Position numbers and translations under genes: made by a program | Source: Chryseobacterium sp. ERMR1:04 | Lineage (GTDB): Bacteria > Bacteroidota > Bacteroidia > Flavobacteriales > Weeksellaceae | Length of the DNA: 64,000 nt | NCBI RefSeq assembly: GCF_001297705.1 | Contig: NZ_LIRF01000003.1 | Span: 806,001 to 870,000, forward strand | Reading direction: 5' to 3' | The notes under the pieces: model-generated | What the model was told of the DNA's origin: nothing | Databases searched by the model: none | What the model saw: the letters and a program-made list of their open reading frames with translations, nothing else | Shown here: in pieces, positions 53,816 through 63,393 of the stretch | Position numbering within the stretch: position 1 is the stretch's first letter | How the letters are laid out: each line of letters begins with the position of its first letter

Positions 53816-54970
53816 TTATTTTTGATCGATAAATTCTTGTTCTTCTTTTGAAAGCAACATGGCAGCTGCCTTATCTTCTTTCAACGGAATATTTTTCCAG
53901 ATGCCTATATTGAAATCTACTTTGGGGTCTAACCCTTTTTGATTCGTTTTTTCAAAAGTATTATAAACGACTTCTCTGTTAAATTTTTTCACATGCACTT
54001 GATCTTTATAGAAAATTGTAAAATTATCTGCCTCATATTGAGTCATGGTAGGAACATACACTCCCTCTATTTTATAAAAATCGAAGATCAAAGTAGCATC
54101 ACCTAATTTATAGCCGTACTCTCTACCATCAGTTGTCGTTCTTTTTTCCGTTGGATACTCACTCTGTAAATAGGATATTTTAAGATAGGTAATCACCTTA
54201 TCTTTAAGATTATAATTAAACTCACCTTCTCTTCTAATCCCATTATCTGAATTTATTTTAAAACTTACAACTTCTTCATCCCCTTCTTTCGACTTTAGAA
54301 TACCTGCTTTTTTTGTACTCTTATCTTTAAGACTTTCTACGATACTGTTTAATTCAAAATTCATGAAATAACTTCCAAGCGTTTGATGTAAGACTTCGGT
54401 AGATTTTCCTGTAAAAATACTGTCAGATTGTACTCTTTTCAAGTATTTCACATTATTAAGCTGTATCTGCATAATATCATCATATCTTTTATGATAACCA
54501 TCTCTATAATTATACTTATTGGCCTTACTCCAAATCTTAGCTTCGCCTATCCCCATGAAGTACAGATTGTTATTATCAAAAGTTTTCTCTTTTATAACGA
54601 CATCATATAAAGACGGTTGGTCATAATACCTCTGCTGATAATTTTTTAAAACATCTTCAAAAATCTTTTTAACATCTACACTCACTATTTTCACTTCTTC
54701 AATATCCTGAACAGAAGGCTTTAGCTTAATCGCTGTATTAAAATTGCTTATTTTCTCTTTTTTAAAACCTGAAGCAGAGATTTCAAAGTTTTTGGATGAT
54801 GATTCTATTGGGGCAAAGCCATCTTCATTAGTATAAACTACTTTATCTTCTAATATAATTCTGGCATTTGATATTGGATGTCCGTTTTCAGCATCCACCA
54901 CTTGAATTTTTTGAGCAGAAAAGAGTCCAAAAAAAAGGACACCCAAGAAGTAAGAATTTCTCATAGGCAT
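53816..54970 (-). CDS. carboxypeptidase-like regulatory domain protein
   Basis: 384 residues, exported. Residues ~20-90 form a CarboxypepD_reg-like beta-sandwich (VVDAENGHPISNARIILED, VYTNEDGFAPI), the same fold found at the N-terminus of SusC-like receptors. The rest (about 95-384) is a beta-rich domain with no recognised name. The product probably lies in the periplasm or outer membrane and may act with the GLPGLI protein in the same operon. A complete TTG/TATATTTG promoter lies upstream. A second ATG two codons in could be the true start. Confidence 0.82.
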   Translation of the reverse strand: MPMRNSYFLGVLFFGLFSAQKIQVVDAENGHPISNARIILEDKVVYTNEDGFAPIESSSKNFEISASGFKKEKISNFNTAIKLKPSVQDIEEVKIVSVDVKKIFEDVLKNYQQRYYDQPSLYDVVIKEKTFDNNNLYFMGIGEAKIWSKANKYNYRDGYHKRYDDIMQIQLNNVKYLKRVQSDSIFTGKSTEVLHQTLGSYFMNFELNSIVESLKDKSTKKAGILKSKEGDEEVVSFKINSDNGIRREGEFNYNLKDKVITYLKISYLQSEYPTEKRTTTDGREYGYKLGDATLIFDFYKIEGVYVPTMTQYEADNFTIFYKDQVHVKKFNREVVYNTFEKTNQKGLDPKVDFNIGIWKNIPLKEDKAAAMLLSKEEQEFIDQK

Positions 54971-54996
54971 TTGTATTATAATTTATGATTACCGCG

Positions 54997-55028
54997 CAAA
55001 TATAAAGGCAAAGTGTATTATAATTCAA
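54997..55028 (-). promoter_or_regulatory. promoter of the GLPGLI operon
   Basis: TATATTTG (54997-55004) and TTG (55026-55028), spaced by 21 bases on the minus strand. Confidence 0.6.
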
Positions 55029-55141
55029 GATATGATGAATCATTTAATAGTATTTATGAGTATTTAACTCTTCCAGAAAAATTTTAATAAAAACGCTTAA
55101 AAATTGAGGAAAATTAACAGTCTACGACAGATTGGGGGCAC

Positions 55142-55170
55142 AAAAAAACCGACTTCAATGAAGTCGGTTT
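55142..55170 (-). terminator. terminator of the histone-like gene
   Basis: AAACCGACTTC/GAAGTCGGTTT stem with a T7 run on the minus strand, 20 bases after the stop. Confidence 0.9.
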
Positions 55171-55189
55171 ATATCGATTGTGAGATCGA

Positions 55190-55366
55190 TTATTTTTTAG
55201 ATTCTTCAACAGAAACTTTTCTGAAATCTTTGAACAATTTGCTTAGTTCTAAAGCTGATTTACGAGCTCTAGTTCCAGCAGCCTTGTTTCCCTTTTCTGC
55301 TTGTTGGTTTGCTTCAGCAGTGAATGCTTCAAATTCCGCGTTGATCTTTTCAATAAGTTCTTTCAT
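55190..55366 (-). CDS. histone H1-like (Hc1-type) small protein
   Basis: 58 residues, Lys/Glu/Ala-rich and wholly helical: MKELIEKINAEFEAFT, EKGNKAAGTRARKSALELS, FRKVSVEESKK. It matches the short histone H1-like proteins widespread in Flavobacteriia, with the GTRARK basic patch that would bind DNA. A nucleoid role is inferred. It has a textbook promoter (TTG-N19-TATATTTG) and a strong terminator, consistent with high expression as a single gene. Confidence 0.82.
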   Translation of the reverse strand: MKELIEKINAEFEAFTAEANQQAEKGNKAAGTRARKSALELSKLFKDFRKVSVEESKK

Positions 55367-55385
55367 TATTTTAAAATTTAGGGTG

Positions 55386-55415
55386 CAAATATAGGTTTTA
55401 TGGTGGATTTTGCAA
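55386..55415 (-). promoter_or_regulatory. strong promoter of the histone-like gene
   Basis: TATATTTG (55386-55393) and TTG (55413-55415) with 19-base spacing, the consensus for Bacteroidota. Confidence 0.7.
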
Positions 55416-55619
55416 TAGTTAGAGTAAAAAAAACTTCATAAATTTCGATAATTATTAAAATTTTGAATGAAAATTGAAAAATTATCCTATTTATCGGCCT
55501 ACAAGCCTGTCTCTATATGAAAAAACTAACATTTGTTCGACCGTTCCCATTCTCTTATTTTTTTACAAAAAATGAGGAAATTATTTTTATTTTTCAGGCT
55601 ATTTTTAGGCTAAATCATA

Positions 55620-56438
55620 TTAACCAAATATCCCTTTCAATGTGTTCATATAATTTTCATCTGTACCGCCGTTTCTAATATCAATAAGAGGCTGCAGATC
55701 GGTACCAATTATATACCTCAGCGTATCAGTTTCATCCGTAGCCGCTTTAAAAATAGTGGCCGCCACATCATCTACTGAAGCTGTAGCTCCGCTATATATT
55801 CCTTTAAACACCTCATCCATCTTTTGTAGATAGTCTTTATAATCCGTCAATGATTCGTCAGATGCAAAATTAGCTTTTGTCGTCTGCTCAAAATTGGTAT
55901 TGATACTTCCCGGTTCTATAATTTTCACTTTGATATTCTGAGCGCCCAATTCAAAAGAAAGCGATTCTAAAAATCCTTCCAGCGCAAATTTAGACGCTGC
56001 ATAGACAGATACCAGAGGTACCGTTACCCTTCCTACTCCTGAAGTTACGGTAATAATATTCCCGCTTTTTTGCTTACGGAAATGAGGAAGCAAAGCTCTT
56101 GTAATTTCCATGGTTCCAAAAAGATTAATAGAAAACTGCCGCTGAATCTGTTCCGCAGTAGTCGCTTCAAATAATCCATGCTGTCCGTACCCTGCATTAT
56201 TGAACAGTACATCTATTTTACCAAACTTGGCAATTGCTGTATCAATAATTTCGGCAAAAGTATCCGGCTTTTCCACATCAAGTGGCAATACCAAAATCTG
56301 ATCTGAATTTTTAAGAACATTCTGTTTTTCAGGCTGCCGCATGGTAGCTACTACATTCCATTCTTTTGCTGCAAAATACAGCGCCGTTGCCTGTCCTATT
56401 CCGGAAGATGCTCCGGTGATGAATATGGTTGGTTTCAT
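55620..56438 (-). CDS. short-chain dehydrogenase/reductase (copy 2 of a pair)
   Basis: 272 residues, classical SDR: TGASSGIG, NNAG, SVYAASKFALEG with catalytic Tyr and Lys, and the PGSINTNF segment. It is a clear paralogue of the SDR at 56847-57668 (same length, shared YAASKFALEGF/YVASKFALEGF, LSFELGAQNI/LSYELASQNI). The substrate is unknown. A MITE-like repeat lies in the 408-base gap to the upstream copy, so it may have its own promoter. Confidence 0.88.
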   Translation of the reverse strand: MKPTIFITGASSGIGQATALYFAAKEWNVVATMRQPEKQNVLKNSDQILVLPLDVEKPDTFAEIIDTAIAKFGKIDVLFNNAGYGQHGLFEATTAEQIQRQFSINLFGTMEITRALLPHFRKQKSGNIITVTSGVGRVTVPLVSVYAASKFALEGFLESLSFELGAQNIKVKIIEPGSINTNFEQTTKANFASDESLTDYKDYLQKMDEVFKGIYSGATASVDDVAATIFKAATDETDTLRYIIGTDLQPLIDIRNGGTDENYMNTLKGIFG

Positions 56439-56550
56439 TTTTTATCGATTAATGTTAAACATATTTTTCAATCTGTTAATTCATCTTGACTTTTGATATA
56501 AAGATTATTCAACGAATTATGCCTCTTTTTTATTAAATAATGCAACCGTT

Positions 56551-56715
56551 TTTTTGACGCAAAGTTTTATTTACAGAATGATTTTTTTAAGTGAGCAAAG
56601 AAGAATCAACCAAGTTGATTTGATGAAGCTGTATTTTCAAGCTTTGCGAAGCAAATTTCATTTGTCTTTGCCTTCTAAAAATCAAAAGTATATAATAAAA
56701 TCTTTGCGTTAAAAA
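56551..56715. repeat. MITE-like intergenic element, family B
   Basis: About 165 bases with inverted ends: TTTTTGACGCAAAG (56551-56564) against the reverse complement of CTTTGCGTTAAAAA (56701-56714), mismatched at one base. The interior has AAGTGAGCAAAGAAG and further short inverted CTTTGC/GCAAAG blocks. It occupies much of the 56439-56846 gap between the SDR paralogues. Confidence 0.6.
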
Positions 56716-56846
56716 TAAAATTCGAACAAGTGAAAAATGTATGATGAATAAAATAAAAATATTTTTACACTACTAATAAAAGTCAAGATGAGTTCCGTAA
56801 ATAAAAGGTTCTGACAATCAGAATTACCTCATTATTTTCTTTTATT

Positions 56847-57668
56847 TTAATTGGTTTTAAACAACTTACGCATGTGGGCAGAGAAAGTAAGATCATCCAT
56901 AGAAGTTCTGTTCTTTATCCATTCTTGCGCATCAGCCCCTACTGCATAGCGAAACTGGTTGCTTCCATCCGTTGCTGCATTAAAGATTTCTTCGGCAACA
57001 CTTTCCGCACTCGACATTTTTTCACCCATCGTACCAAGCAGCGCAGTAGAATCTTCAATGAAACACTGATAATCTGTCAATTCCGGATCTGCTGCAAAAT
57101 GTTTTGCTGAGGTTTCATGGAAAGGCGTAGCTACTCCACCCGGCTCAATAAGTTTTAAGCTGATATTCTGTGAAGCCAATTCATAAGAAAGTGATTCTGA
57201 AAAGCCCTCCAATGCAAACTTTGAAGCCACATACATAGAGATCAAAGGAATACCGATACGTCCTCCTGCAGAGCTCACGTTGATAATACTTCCCTGCTTT
57301 TTCTTTCTGAAATAAGGAAGCACTGTACGGATTACATTCATTGTTCCAAAAACGTTAACACGGAATTGCTTTTCAATCTGTTCCGGCTGGATGGCTTCAA
57401 ACACACCATATTGTCCAAAAGCGGCATTATTTACAAGAAGATCAAGACTTCCAAAACGCTCCAAGGTTTCTTTAAGACTTTTTTCAATCGTTTCCGGATA
57501 TTCAAGATCCAGTTTTGTCACCAGAACATTGTCTAGTTCTGTAAGTTCTTTTTCATTTTCAGGGCTTCGCATAGATGCCACCACATTCCATCCGTTTTTA
57601 GCAAAAAGGATAGCCGAAGCTCTCCCAATTCCTGTGGAAGAGCCCGTAATTAAAACGGTCTTATTCAT
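56847..57668 (-). CDS. short-chain dehydrogenase/reductase (copy 1 of a pair)
   Basis: 273 residues, classical SDR with TGSSTGIG, NNAAFG, SMYVASKFALEG and PGGVATPF. A paralogue of the downstream SDR; the NNAA instead of NNAG is a small departure at that motif. It begins 15 bases after the AraC-family regulator and is co-transcribed with it, so the regulator probably controls both SDRs. Confidence 0.88.
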   Translation of the reverse strand: MNKTVLITGSSTGIGRASAILFAKNGWNVVASMRSPENEKELTELDNVLVTKLDLEYPETIEKSLKETLERFGSLDLLVNNAAFGQYGVFEAIQPEQIEKQFRVNVFGTMNVIRTVLPYFRKKKQGSIINVSSAGGRIGIPLISMYVASKFALEGFSESLSYELASQNISLKLIEPGGVATPFHETSAKHFAADPELTDYQCFIEDSTALLGTMGEKMSSAESVAEEIFNAATDGSNQFRYAVGADAQEWIKNRTSMDDLTFSAHMRKLFKTN

Positions 57669-57683
57669 AAATTATATGTTGAT

Positions 57684-58472
57684 TTAAATACTTGAAGGAT
57701 TTACTCCAAATTTGTTTTTAAAAGCGAAGGAAAAGTGAGATAAGGTTTCAAAACCCACCTCCACATACACATCTTTTGATTTCATTATTTTATTGTTCAG
57801 TAGATAATAGGCTTCTTCCAGTCTTTTATGCTGTCTCCATTTATTGGGTGAGGTCTGAAAGGTCTTTTCAAAATCACGCTTAAAAGTCGCCAGACTTCTA
57901 CCCGTGAGAAATGCCAACTGAGATAACGGAACATTGAACCGATAATGGGTGTTCATAAAGCCCTCAAGATTGATCTTTCCGGGAATTTCAAAATGAAATA
58001 AAATATCTTTAACATTTTTGTCATGCTGCAACAGCAGATGTATTATTTCTTTTTTCTTGAGATCAACAAGCTCCGGACTTATCTCTTTACCGAACCAAGG
58101 AAGCAATGAGAAAAAATAAGAGGTAATTAAGTCATCCTGTTTCAGTTTGAATAAACTTTCGGATACAGATTTTTGAGAGGTCAACTGATTCTGATGGGCA
58201 AAATCCTGCAACAGCTTCTCATCCAATATCACAGAAACAGCTTCAAAAGCTTCCTCCGCTGCCGGATACTTTACAAAGCGTATCAGTGCATTTTTTCGGT
58301 ACAGCACCACATCACCTTTCCGATAGGTATGTTTTGTATAGCCGTCATAAGCTTCCATCTCTCCAGAAACAATATAAGACAACCCATGTTCTTTAATGAA
58401 CTGCTCTCCCGATTTGCTGCTTTTAAAATAACAGGTTCGCTGTATGCCGTATAAGTTTTCGTCTTTTCTCAT
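57684..58472 (-). CDS. AraC family transcriptional regulator
   Basis: 262 residues from ATG at 58472; the longer frame to 58538 would run through the -7 element at 58493-58500. N-terminal cupin-like region (about 15-120; YIVSGEMEAYDGYTKHTYRKG split across strands) and C-terminal AraC domain (about 165-262; LSQLAFLTGRSLATFKRDF, VGFETLSHFSFAFKNKFG). It heads the operon with the duplicated SDRs and probably regulates them. Confidence 0.88.
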   Translation of the reverse strand: MRKDENLYGIQRTCYFKSSKSGEQFIKEHGLSYIVSGEMEAYDGYTKHTYRKGDVVLYRKNALIRFVKYPAAEEAFEAVSVILDEKLLQDFAHQNQLTSQKSVSESLFKLKQDDLITSYFFSLLPWFGKEISPELVDLKKKEIIHLLLQHDKNVKDILFHFEIPGKINLEGFMNTHYRFNVPLSQLAFLTGRSLATFKRDFEKTFQTSPNKWRQHKRLEEAYYLLNNKIMKSKDVYVEVGFETLSHFSFAFKNKFGVNPSSI

Positions 58473-58492
58473 GTACCCTGCTTTTGGTAATA

Positions 58493-58500
58493 CAAATGTA
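58493..58500 (-). promoter_or_regulatory. -7 promoter element of the AraC-SDR operon
   Basis: TACATTTG on the minus strand, 20 bases before the chosen start. Confidence 0.5.
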
Positions 58501-58732
58501 AAGCAGATTATTGACATCAACTTTCTTAGGAAGCTCATTTTTCATTTCGTATAACGCTCACCTATAATTACGATTAACGCGATGGAAAGAATAAAAGAAA
58601 ACAAACAAATCACTCTCATTCACGTTTTTTTTTAATTCTAAAAAGAAAATATTTTTTCTCATCAATACTTTATTCCTTTTTCCAGATTTACGTAAATTCG
58701 CCTACCATTAATCATTTTTTCTGTACGTCGTC

Positions 58733-61700
58733 ATGGAGCTTCCAAAAGAATATATTTTACCGAATACCAATATCAGTACACTTTCTACATATGAACTTTT
58801 GAAGCATACCCAAACTGCAAATTTTATAGAAAATAAAGATTTCCGAGACATCTACCCTCTTGCGTTGGAATGCAATGCCGGAGTGTTTACTAAATCAACT
58901 TCTGTCATTGATTTCCCTAACGTTTCCGTAAGTCAGGTTGGAACTTCGCTGATCACTACTTGCTCATGTGATAATGAAACCCAAAAACTCTGCGAACATC
59001 AGGCAGAAATCATTTATTGCATTCTAGAACAGAAAAACTTCCGAATCTTTTTTGATCATCATGTAAGACAAAGATCATTGATGTTAGTCGCCAAAGGTTT
59101 TGGATTAGAGAATGAAACGAATCTGGATGCTTTTTTCAACATTGAATATACCGATGGTAAACTTGATATTCAACCTAAAATAAAAGAGCTCATTCAAATA
59201 GACGAACAGGTTTTCAAACAGAATCTGCTTCCTCAACGTGTCTCTATACTAGATGAATTAGCCGTACAGAATACTGACAAAAGACAAATACTGGTCATTG
59301 GGAAACACCGTTTTTACAATCAACTGAATTTTTCATTGATGGAAGCCGATATTACCCAATCAGGAAAGGTTAAAAATCCCATTACAACCATTGATCCCAT
59401 GCAGTTGATCTGGAAAGCAGAACAACCGTCAGAAATCAAATTTTACACCGCCATTATCACTTTTCAAAATAAATATAGCGAAGAGAAAAGTGCGGCAGAA
59501 TTACAGGCTTTAAAACTCATCGTTCAGAACCCTTTGGACGTGGATGTTTATTATCATGACCATAATGTAGCTGAAACTATTTCTTCAAAGTCGTTGGTTC
59601 CAATTCATTTAAATATATTAAAATCAGAAATACAGCTTACCGTTTTCAAGAAAGATCCTTTTTACGAAATTACGGGAGAACTGTTATTCAATGACATTTC
59701 ACTTCCCTTTAAAAACGTAGTGATCCGAAACGATTATTTTGTTTATTTTCAAAATACGCTGAGCCTGGTTGACAATCCTGATATGCTTCGTGTGATTAAG
59801 TTTTTTAAATCAAACAATGAAATATTAATCCTTCATGCATCAAAATATGAGGAATTTTTACAGACAGTTTTATCTTCATTAGAACAATATATTCATATCA
59901 ATTATAGCTATATTCGCCAAGCAACTCCAGTGGAATTAGCTGAGAAAGACTTCAAGACAGAGCGCATTATCTACTTGCAACAGAAAGGCAATTTTGTATC
60001 TATTACGCCTGTTATGAGATATGGCTCGGTTGAGGTGATCGTTTATTCACGAAAACAATTATTTGATACCGATCAAAACGGAAACCAGTTCACCATAGAA
60101 CGAAATCATCATGAGGAAGATCGCTTGACTTCTATCATCATGCAGCAACATTCTGAATTTGAAGAACAAATGGAAGGAACCGAGTATTTCTACCTTCATA
60201 AAGATAAATTTCTGGACGAAAACTGGTTTCTGGAAGCCTTTGAAGCATGGAAAAATGAAAAGATAACCATTCTTGGATTCAATGAATTAAAGAACAATAA
60301 ACTAAACCCCAATAAAGCTAAAGTAGACATCCAGATCACCAGCGGTGTCGATTGGTTTAATGCTAAACTGGCCGTAAAATTTGGCAAAAAAGAAGCTTCA
60401 TTAAAACAGGTTCACAGAGCGATCCGTAACAAATCGAAATTTATTCAGCTGGATGACGGTACCCAAGGTATTTTACCTGATGAATGGATCAATAAAATCA
60501 CCCGATATTTTCAGGTGGGAGATATTGATGAAGAATTGTTGAAGATCCCGAAAATTAATTTTACAGAAATATCAAATCTCTTTGAAAAAGAAATTCTTAG
60601 TGATGAGGTACATGCAGAAATTACGGCCTATTCAAAACGCTTTTCGCAAACCAAAAACATTCCTGAAATTGCTGTCCCTGCTGAATTAAAAGCAGAATTG
60701 AGAGATTATCAACGGGACGGATTAAATTGGCTAGGTTTTCTTGACACCTTTAATTTTGGAGGTTGCCTTGCTGACGATATGGGACTGGGTAAAACCATAC
60801 AGATCATCGCTTTTATTCTACATCAAAGGGAAAAATATGGATCGACAACCAACCTGATTGTTGTTCCCACTTCTTTACTCTTCAATTGGCAGGAAGAGAT
60901 TGAAAAATTTGCACCTTCCATCAAAGTATTGCTTCATTATGGGGCTGATAGGAAGAAAACAACCGAGTTGATGCATCAATACGAAGTGGTTTTGATAAGT
61001 TACGGAATGCTGCTGTCGGATATTCGTTTTCTGAAAACCTTCCATTTTAATTATATTTTCCTTGATGAATCGCAGGCGATTAAAAACCCCAATTCAGAAA
61101 AATACAAAGCCTCCCGTCTTTTACAGTCGCGGAATAAAATCGTATTGACCGGAACGCCAATTGAAAACAATACTTTTGATCTGTACGGGCAACTTTCCTT
61201 TGCCTGTCCGGGATTATTGGGAAGTAAACAATATTTTAAAGATACATACGCGATTCCGATTGATAAATTTGAATATACCAAACGAGGAACCGAGCTTCAG
61301 CAGAAAATAAATCCTTTTATCCTCCGAAGAACCAAAAAGCAAGTCGCCAAAGAGCTTCCCGAAAAAACGGAAATGGTGATTTACTGTGAAATGAATGCAG
61401 AACAACGTAAGGTATACGACACTTATGAGCGTGAACTTCGTGAATTCATTTCCGCATCTACTGATGATGAAACCCTCAAAAACAGCATGCATGTTTTGAC
61501 AGGATTAACCAAACTCCGACAAATTTGCAATTCTCCTGCTTTGTTAAAAGAAGGTCATTCAGGAGATAATTCTGTTAAAATAGAAATCCTGACCGAGCAG
61601 ATTGAAAATAAATCGAAGGAACATAAAATCCTTGTCTTTTCTCAGTTTGTAGGCATGCTTGATTTGATTAAAGCTGAATTAGAAAAGAAAAATATCCCTT

Positions 61701-62074
61701 TTGAATATCTGACAGGACAAACTAAAGATCGTGGAACTAAGGTTAATAATTTTCAGACTGACGAAAATATCCGTGTGTTTTTAATCAGTTTAAAAGCCGG
61801 CGGTGTAGGGCTTAACCTTACCAAAGCAGATTATGTTTATCTCGTAGATCCTTGGTGGAATCCCGCTTCGGAAAATCAGGCGATCGACAGAAGTTATAGA
61901 ATCGGACAAACCAAAAATGTAATTGCTGTTCGGTTGATCTGCTCTAATACTGTTGAAGAGAAAATCTTAAATCTTCAAAAGAAAAAAAGTAAACTTGCCC
62001 AAGGCTTAATAAAAACCAGTGAATCAAAGTTACAGGGTTTAAGTAAAAGTGATCTTTTGGAAATTTTGGAATAA
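58733..62074 (+). CDS. SNF2-family helicase with SWIM zinc finger
   Basis: 1,113 residues. SWIM-type zinc finger C77-S-C79-x7-C87-E-H89 near the N-terminus, a long unassigned middle (about 120-640), then the SNF2 motor: RDYQRDGLNWLGF, Walker A DDMGLGKT (681-688), motif II DESQ (778-781, where DEAH or DEGH is common), LTGTPIEN, and the C-terminal helicase half with QIDRSYRIGQ-like NQAIDRSYRIGQT. It remodels or translocates on duplex DNA in bacteria; a role in transcription or repair is inferred. A single-gene unit. Confidence 0.92.
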   Translation: MELPKEYILPNTNISTLSTYELLKHTQTANFIENKDFRDIYPLALECNAGVFTKSTSVIDFPNVSVSQVGTSLITTCSCDNETQKLCEHQAEIIYCILEQKNFRIFFDHHVRQRSLMLVAKGFGLENETNLDAFFNIEYTDGKLDIQPKIKELIQIDEQVFKQNLLPQRVSILDELAVQNTDKRQILVIGKHRFYNQLNFSLMEADITQSGKVKNPITTIDPMQLIWKAEQPSEIKFYTAIITFQNKYSEEKSAAELQALKLIVQNPLDVDVYYHDHNVAETISSKSLVPIHLNILKSEIQLTVFKKDPFYEITGELLFNDISLPFKNVVIRNDYFVYFQNTLSLVDNPDMLRVIKFFKSNNEILILHASKYEEFLQTVLSSLEQYIHINYSYIRQATPVELAEKDFKTERIIYLQQKGNFVSITPVMRYGSVEVIVYSRKQLFDTDQNGNQFTIERNHHEEDRLTSIIMQQHSEFEEQMEGTEYFYLHKDKFLDENWFLEAFEAWKNEKITILGFNELKNNKLNPNKAKVDIQITSGVDWFNAKLAVKFGKKEASLKQVHRAIRNKSKFIQLDDGTQGILPDEWINKITRYFQVGDIDEELLKIPKINFTEISNLFEKEILSDEVHAEITAYSKRFSQTKNIPEIAVPAELKAELRDYQRDGLNWLGFLDTFNFGGCLADDMGLGKTIQIIAFILHQREKYGSTTNLIVVPTSLLFNWQEEIEKFAPSIKVLLHYGADRKKTTELMHQYEVVLISYGMLLSDIRFLKTFHFNYIFLDESQAIKNPNSEKYKASRLLQSRNKIVLTGTPIENNTFDLYGQLSFACPGLLGSKQYFKDTYAIPIDKFEYTKRGTELQQKINPFILRRTKKQVAKELPEKTEMVIYCEMNAEQRKVYDTYERELREFISASTDDETLKNSMHVLTGLTKLRQICNSPALLKEGHSGDNSVKIEILTEQIENKSKEHKILVFSQFVGMLDLIKAELEKKNIPFEYLTGQTKDRGTKVNNFQTDENIRVFLISLKAGGVGLNLTKADYVYLVDPWWNPASENQAIDRSYRIGQTKNVIAVRLICSNTVEEKILNLQKKKSKLAQGLIKTSESKLQGLSKSDLLEILE

Positions 62075-62077
62075 AAA

Positions 62078-62286
62078 TTTAACCACAAAAGGCGCAAAAG
62101 TTTTACTATTAATATATTTTGCATAATAATTTTCCATTTAGTTTGTCATTCCGGAGGAATTTAAACTCTCTTATAAAGAGATTGAATTACTTTGCAGAGA
62201 TTCCTCCGGAATGACAAAAAGGATGCTTATATCCATTGAAAAATTGTGACTTTTGGTTCCATAAAATCTTCGATTTGTGGTAAAAA
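62078..62286. repeat. decayed MITE-like element, family A, containing a hairpin element
   Basis: The left end TTTAACCACAAAAG (62078-62091) followed by GCAAAAG resembles the family A ends at 45815 and 51091. The right end is degenerate (TTTGTGGTAAAA, 62274-62285). The 62142-62218 hairpin lies inside, so one repeat may be nested in another. It fills most of the 314-base gap 62075-62388. Confidence 0.4.
62142..62218. repeat. long perfect inverted repeat (REP-like hairpin)
   Basis: Perfect 19-bp arms TTTGTCATTCCGGAGGAAT (62142-62160) and its complement (62200-62218), with an inner CTCTT/AAGAG stem. It is more GC-rich than its surroundings. This CATTCCGGAGGAAT motif is, to my knowledge, common in flavobacterial intergenic DNA. 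Confidence 0.7.
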
Positions 62287-62388
62287 AATCACCACTTTTA
62301 TAGATTATAAAATTAATAAATGATTTCATTGAAAATAATTCAAAAATAAAAGCACATTTAGTATATTTGATTTTTATAATTTTGCATC

Positions 62389-63303
62389 ATGAGCGATCAA
62401 TTAGAAACTATAGCAGATTACTACAAACGGATCAGAGAAAACAAAAATAAAATGTTTGATACTGATGATTTTGAAACAGGAAAATCGCATTTCAATATTT
62501 CTATGCGAAAGTATTGCAGTTTCAAAAGTCCTTATAACCGTAGAGATTACTATAAGATCAGTTTTATTATTGGTAAAGGAACGTTTCAATATGGGCAGCA
62601 ACAATTGTATATTGATCGTCCTGCTCTATTTTTCCCTTCTCCCAATATTCCTTATTCGTGGGAATGCGACGGAGATCTTCAGGAAGGCTATTTCTGTTTG
62701 TTTAATCAGGAGTTTTTTAATGGAAATTCAGAGTTTAAATTATTCAAGAAAACCTCTCTCTTTAAAGAATGGAGCATGCCGCTTGTTTTTTTAACCGAAG
62801 AACAAACTCAGCTGGTTACCGTCTATTTTGAGCAGATGTATAAGTTGAACAACTCCTCCTACCCGTTTCGATGCAACAGTATTAAAAACCATTTGGCATC
62901 CGTTTTACACCTTGCCCTGGAAAACCGTGTGGAAGACATTGACCCTAATGAACTTCCCGCCAACATTAGATTATACCGATTGTTTGATGAGCTTCTCAAC
63001 AAACAGTTTCCGTTGGATTCTCCGGCTTACCCGTTAACTTTAAAAACAGCTTCAGATTTTGCGGAGCATCTTAATGTGCATGTGAATCATTTAAATTCTT
63101 CTGTAAAATCAGTCGCCAATCTTACCACCACTCAAATCATCAAAGAAAGAATGTTTGAAGAATCTAAAAATCTATTAAAATATACCAACTGGGATATTTC
63201 GGAAATTGGGTATACACTGGGATTTGATGAACCTTCTCATTTCAATAATTTCTTTAAAAAGCATGCCAACACTTCTCCGCTTAAATTTAAGAGCACTGTT
63301 TAA
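62389..63303 (+). CDS. AraC family transcriptional regulator
   Basis: 304 residues with the same architecture as the regulator at 34844-35782: YNRRDYYKISFIIGKG and PNIPYSWECDGD in the sensor domain, and an AraC domain (about 210-304; DFAEHLNVHVNHLNSSVKS, IGYTLGFDEPSHFNNFFKKH). TATATTTG (62362-62369) and TAATTTTG (62377-62384) are possible -7 elements just upstream. The MFS exporter gene 90 bases downstream on the same strand is a likely target. Confidence 0.9.
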   Translation: MSDQLETIADYYKRIRENKNKMFDTDDFETGKSHFNISMRKYCSFKSPYNRRDYYKISFIIGKGTFQYGQQQLYIDRPALFFPSPNIPYSWECDGDLQEGYFCLFNQEFFNGNSEFKLFKKTSLFKEWSMPLVFLTEEQTQLVTVYFEQMYKLNNSSYPFRCNSIKNHLASVLHLALENRVEDIDPNELPANIRLYRLFDELLNKQFPLDSPAYPLTLKTASDFAEHLNVHVNHLNSSVKSVANLTTTQIIKERMFEESKNLLKYTNWDISEIGYTLGFDEPSHFNNFFKKHANTSPLKFKSTV

Positions 63304-63363
63304 TTCTTTGAATTTTGTAATTTTTACTTTGTCTTTTAAAATTCATATTAATGATACTTTCTC

Positions 63364-63371
63364 TATTTTTG
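63364..63371 (+). promoter_or_regulatory. -7 promoter element of the MFS gene
   Basis: TATTTTTG, 23 bases before the ATG at 63394. No TTG at standard spacing. Confidence 0.4.
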
Positions 63372-63393
63372 TATCGTTAAAAAATGAATAAAC

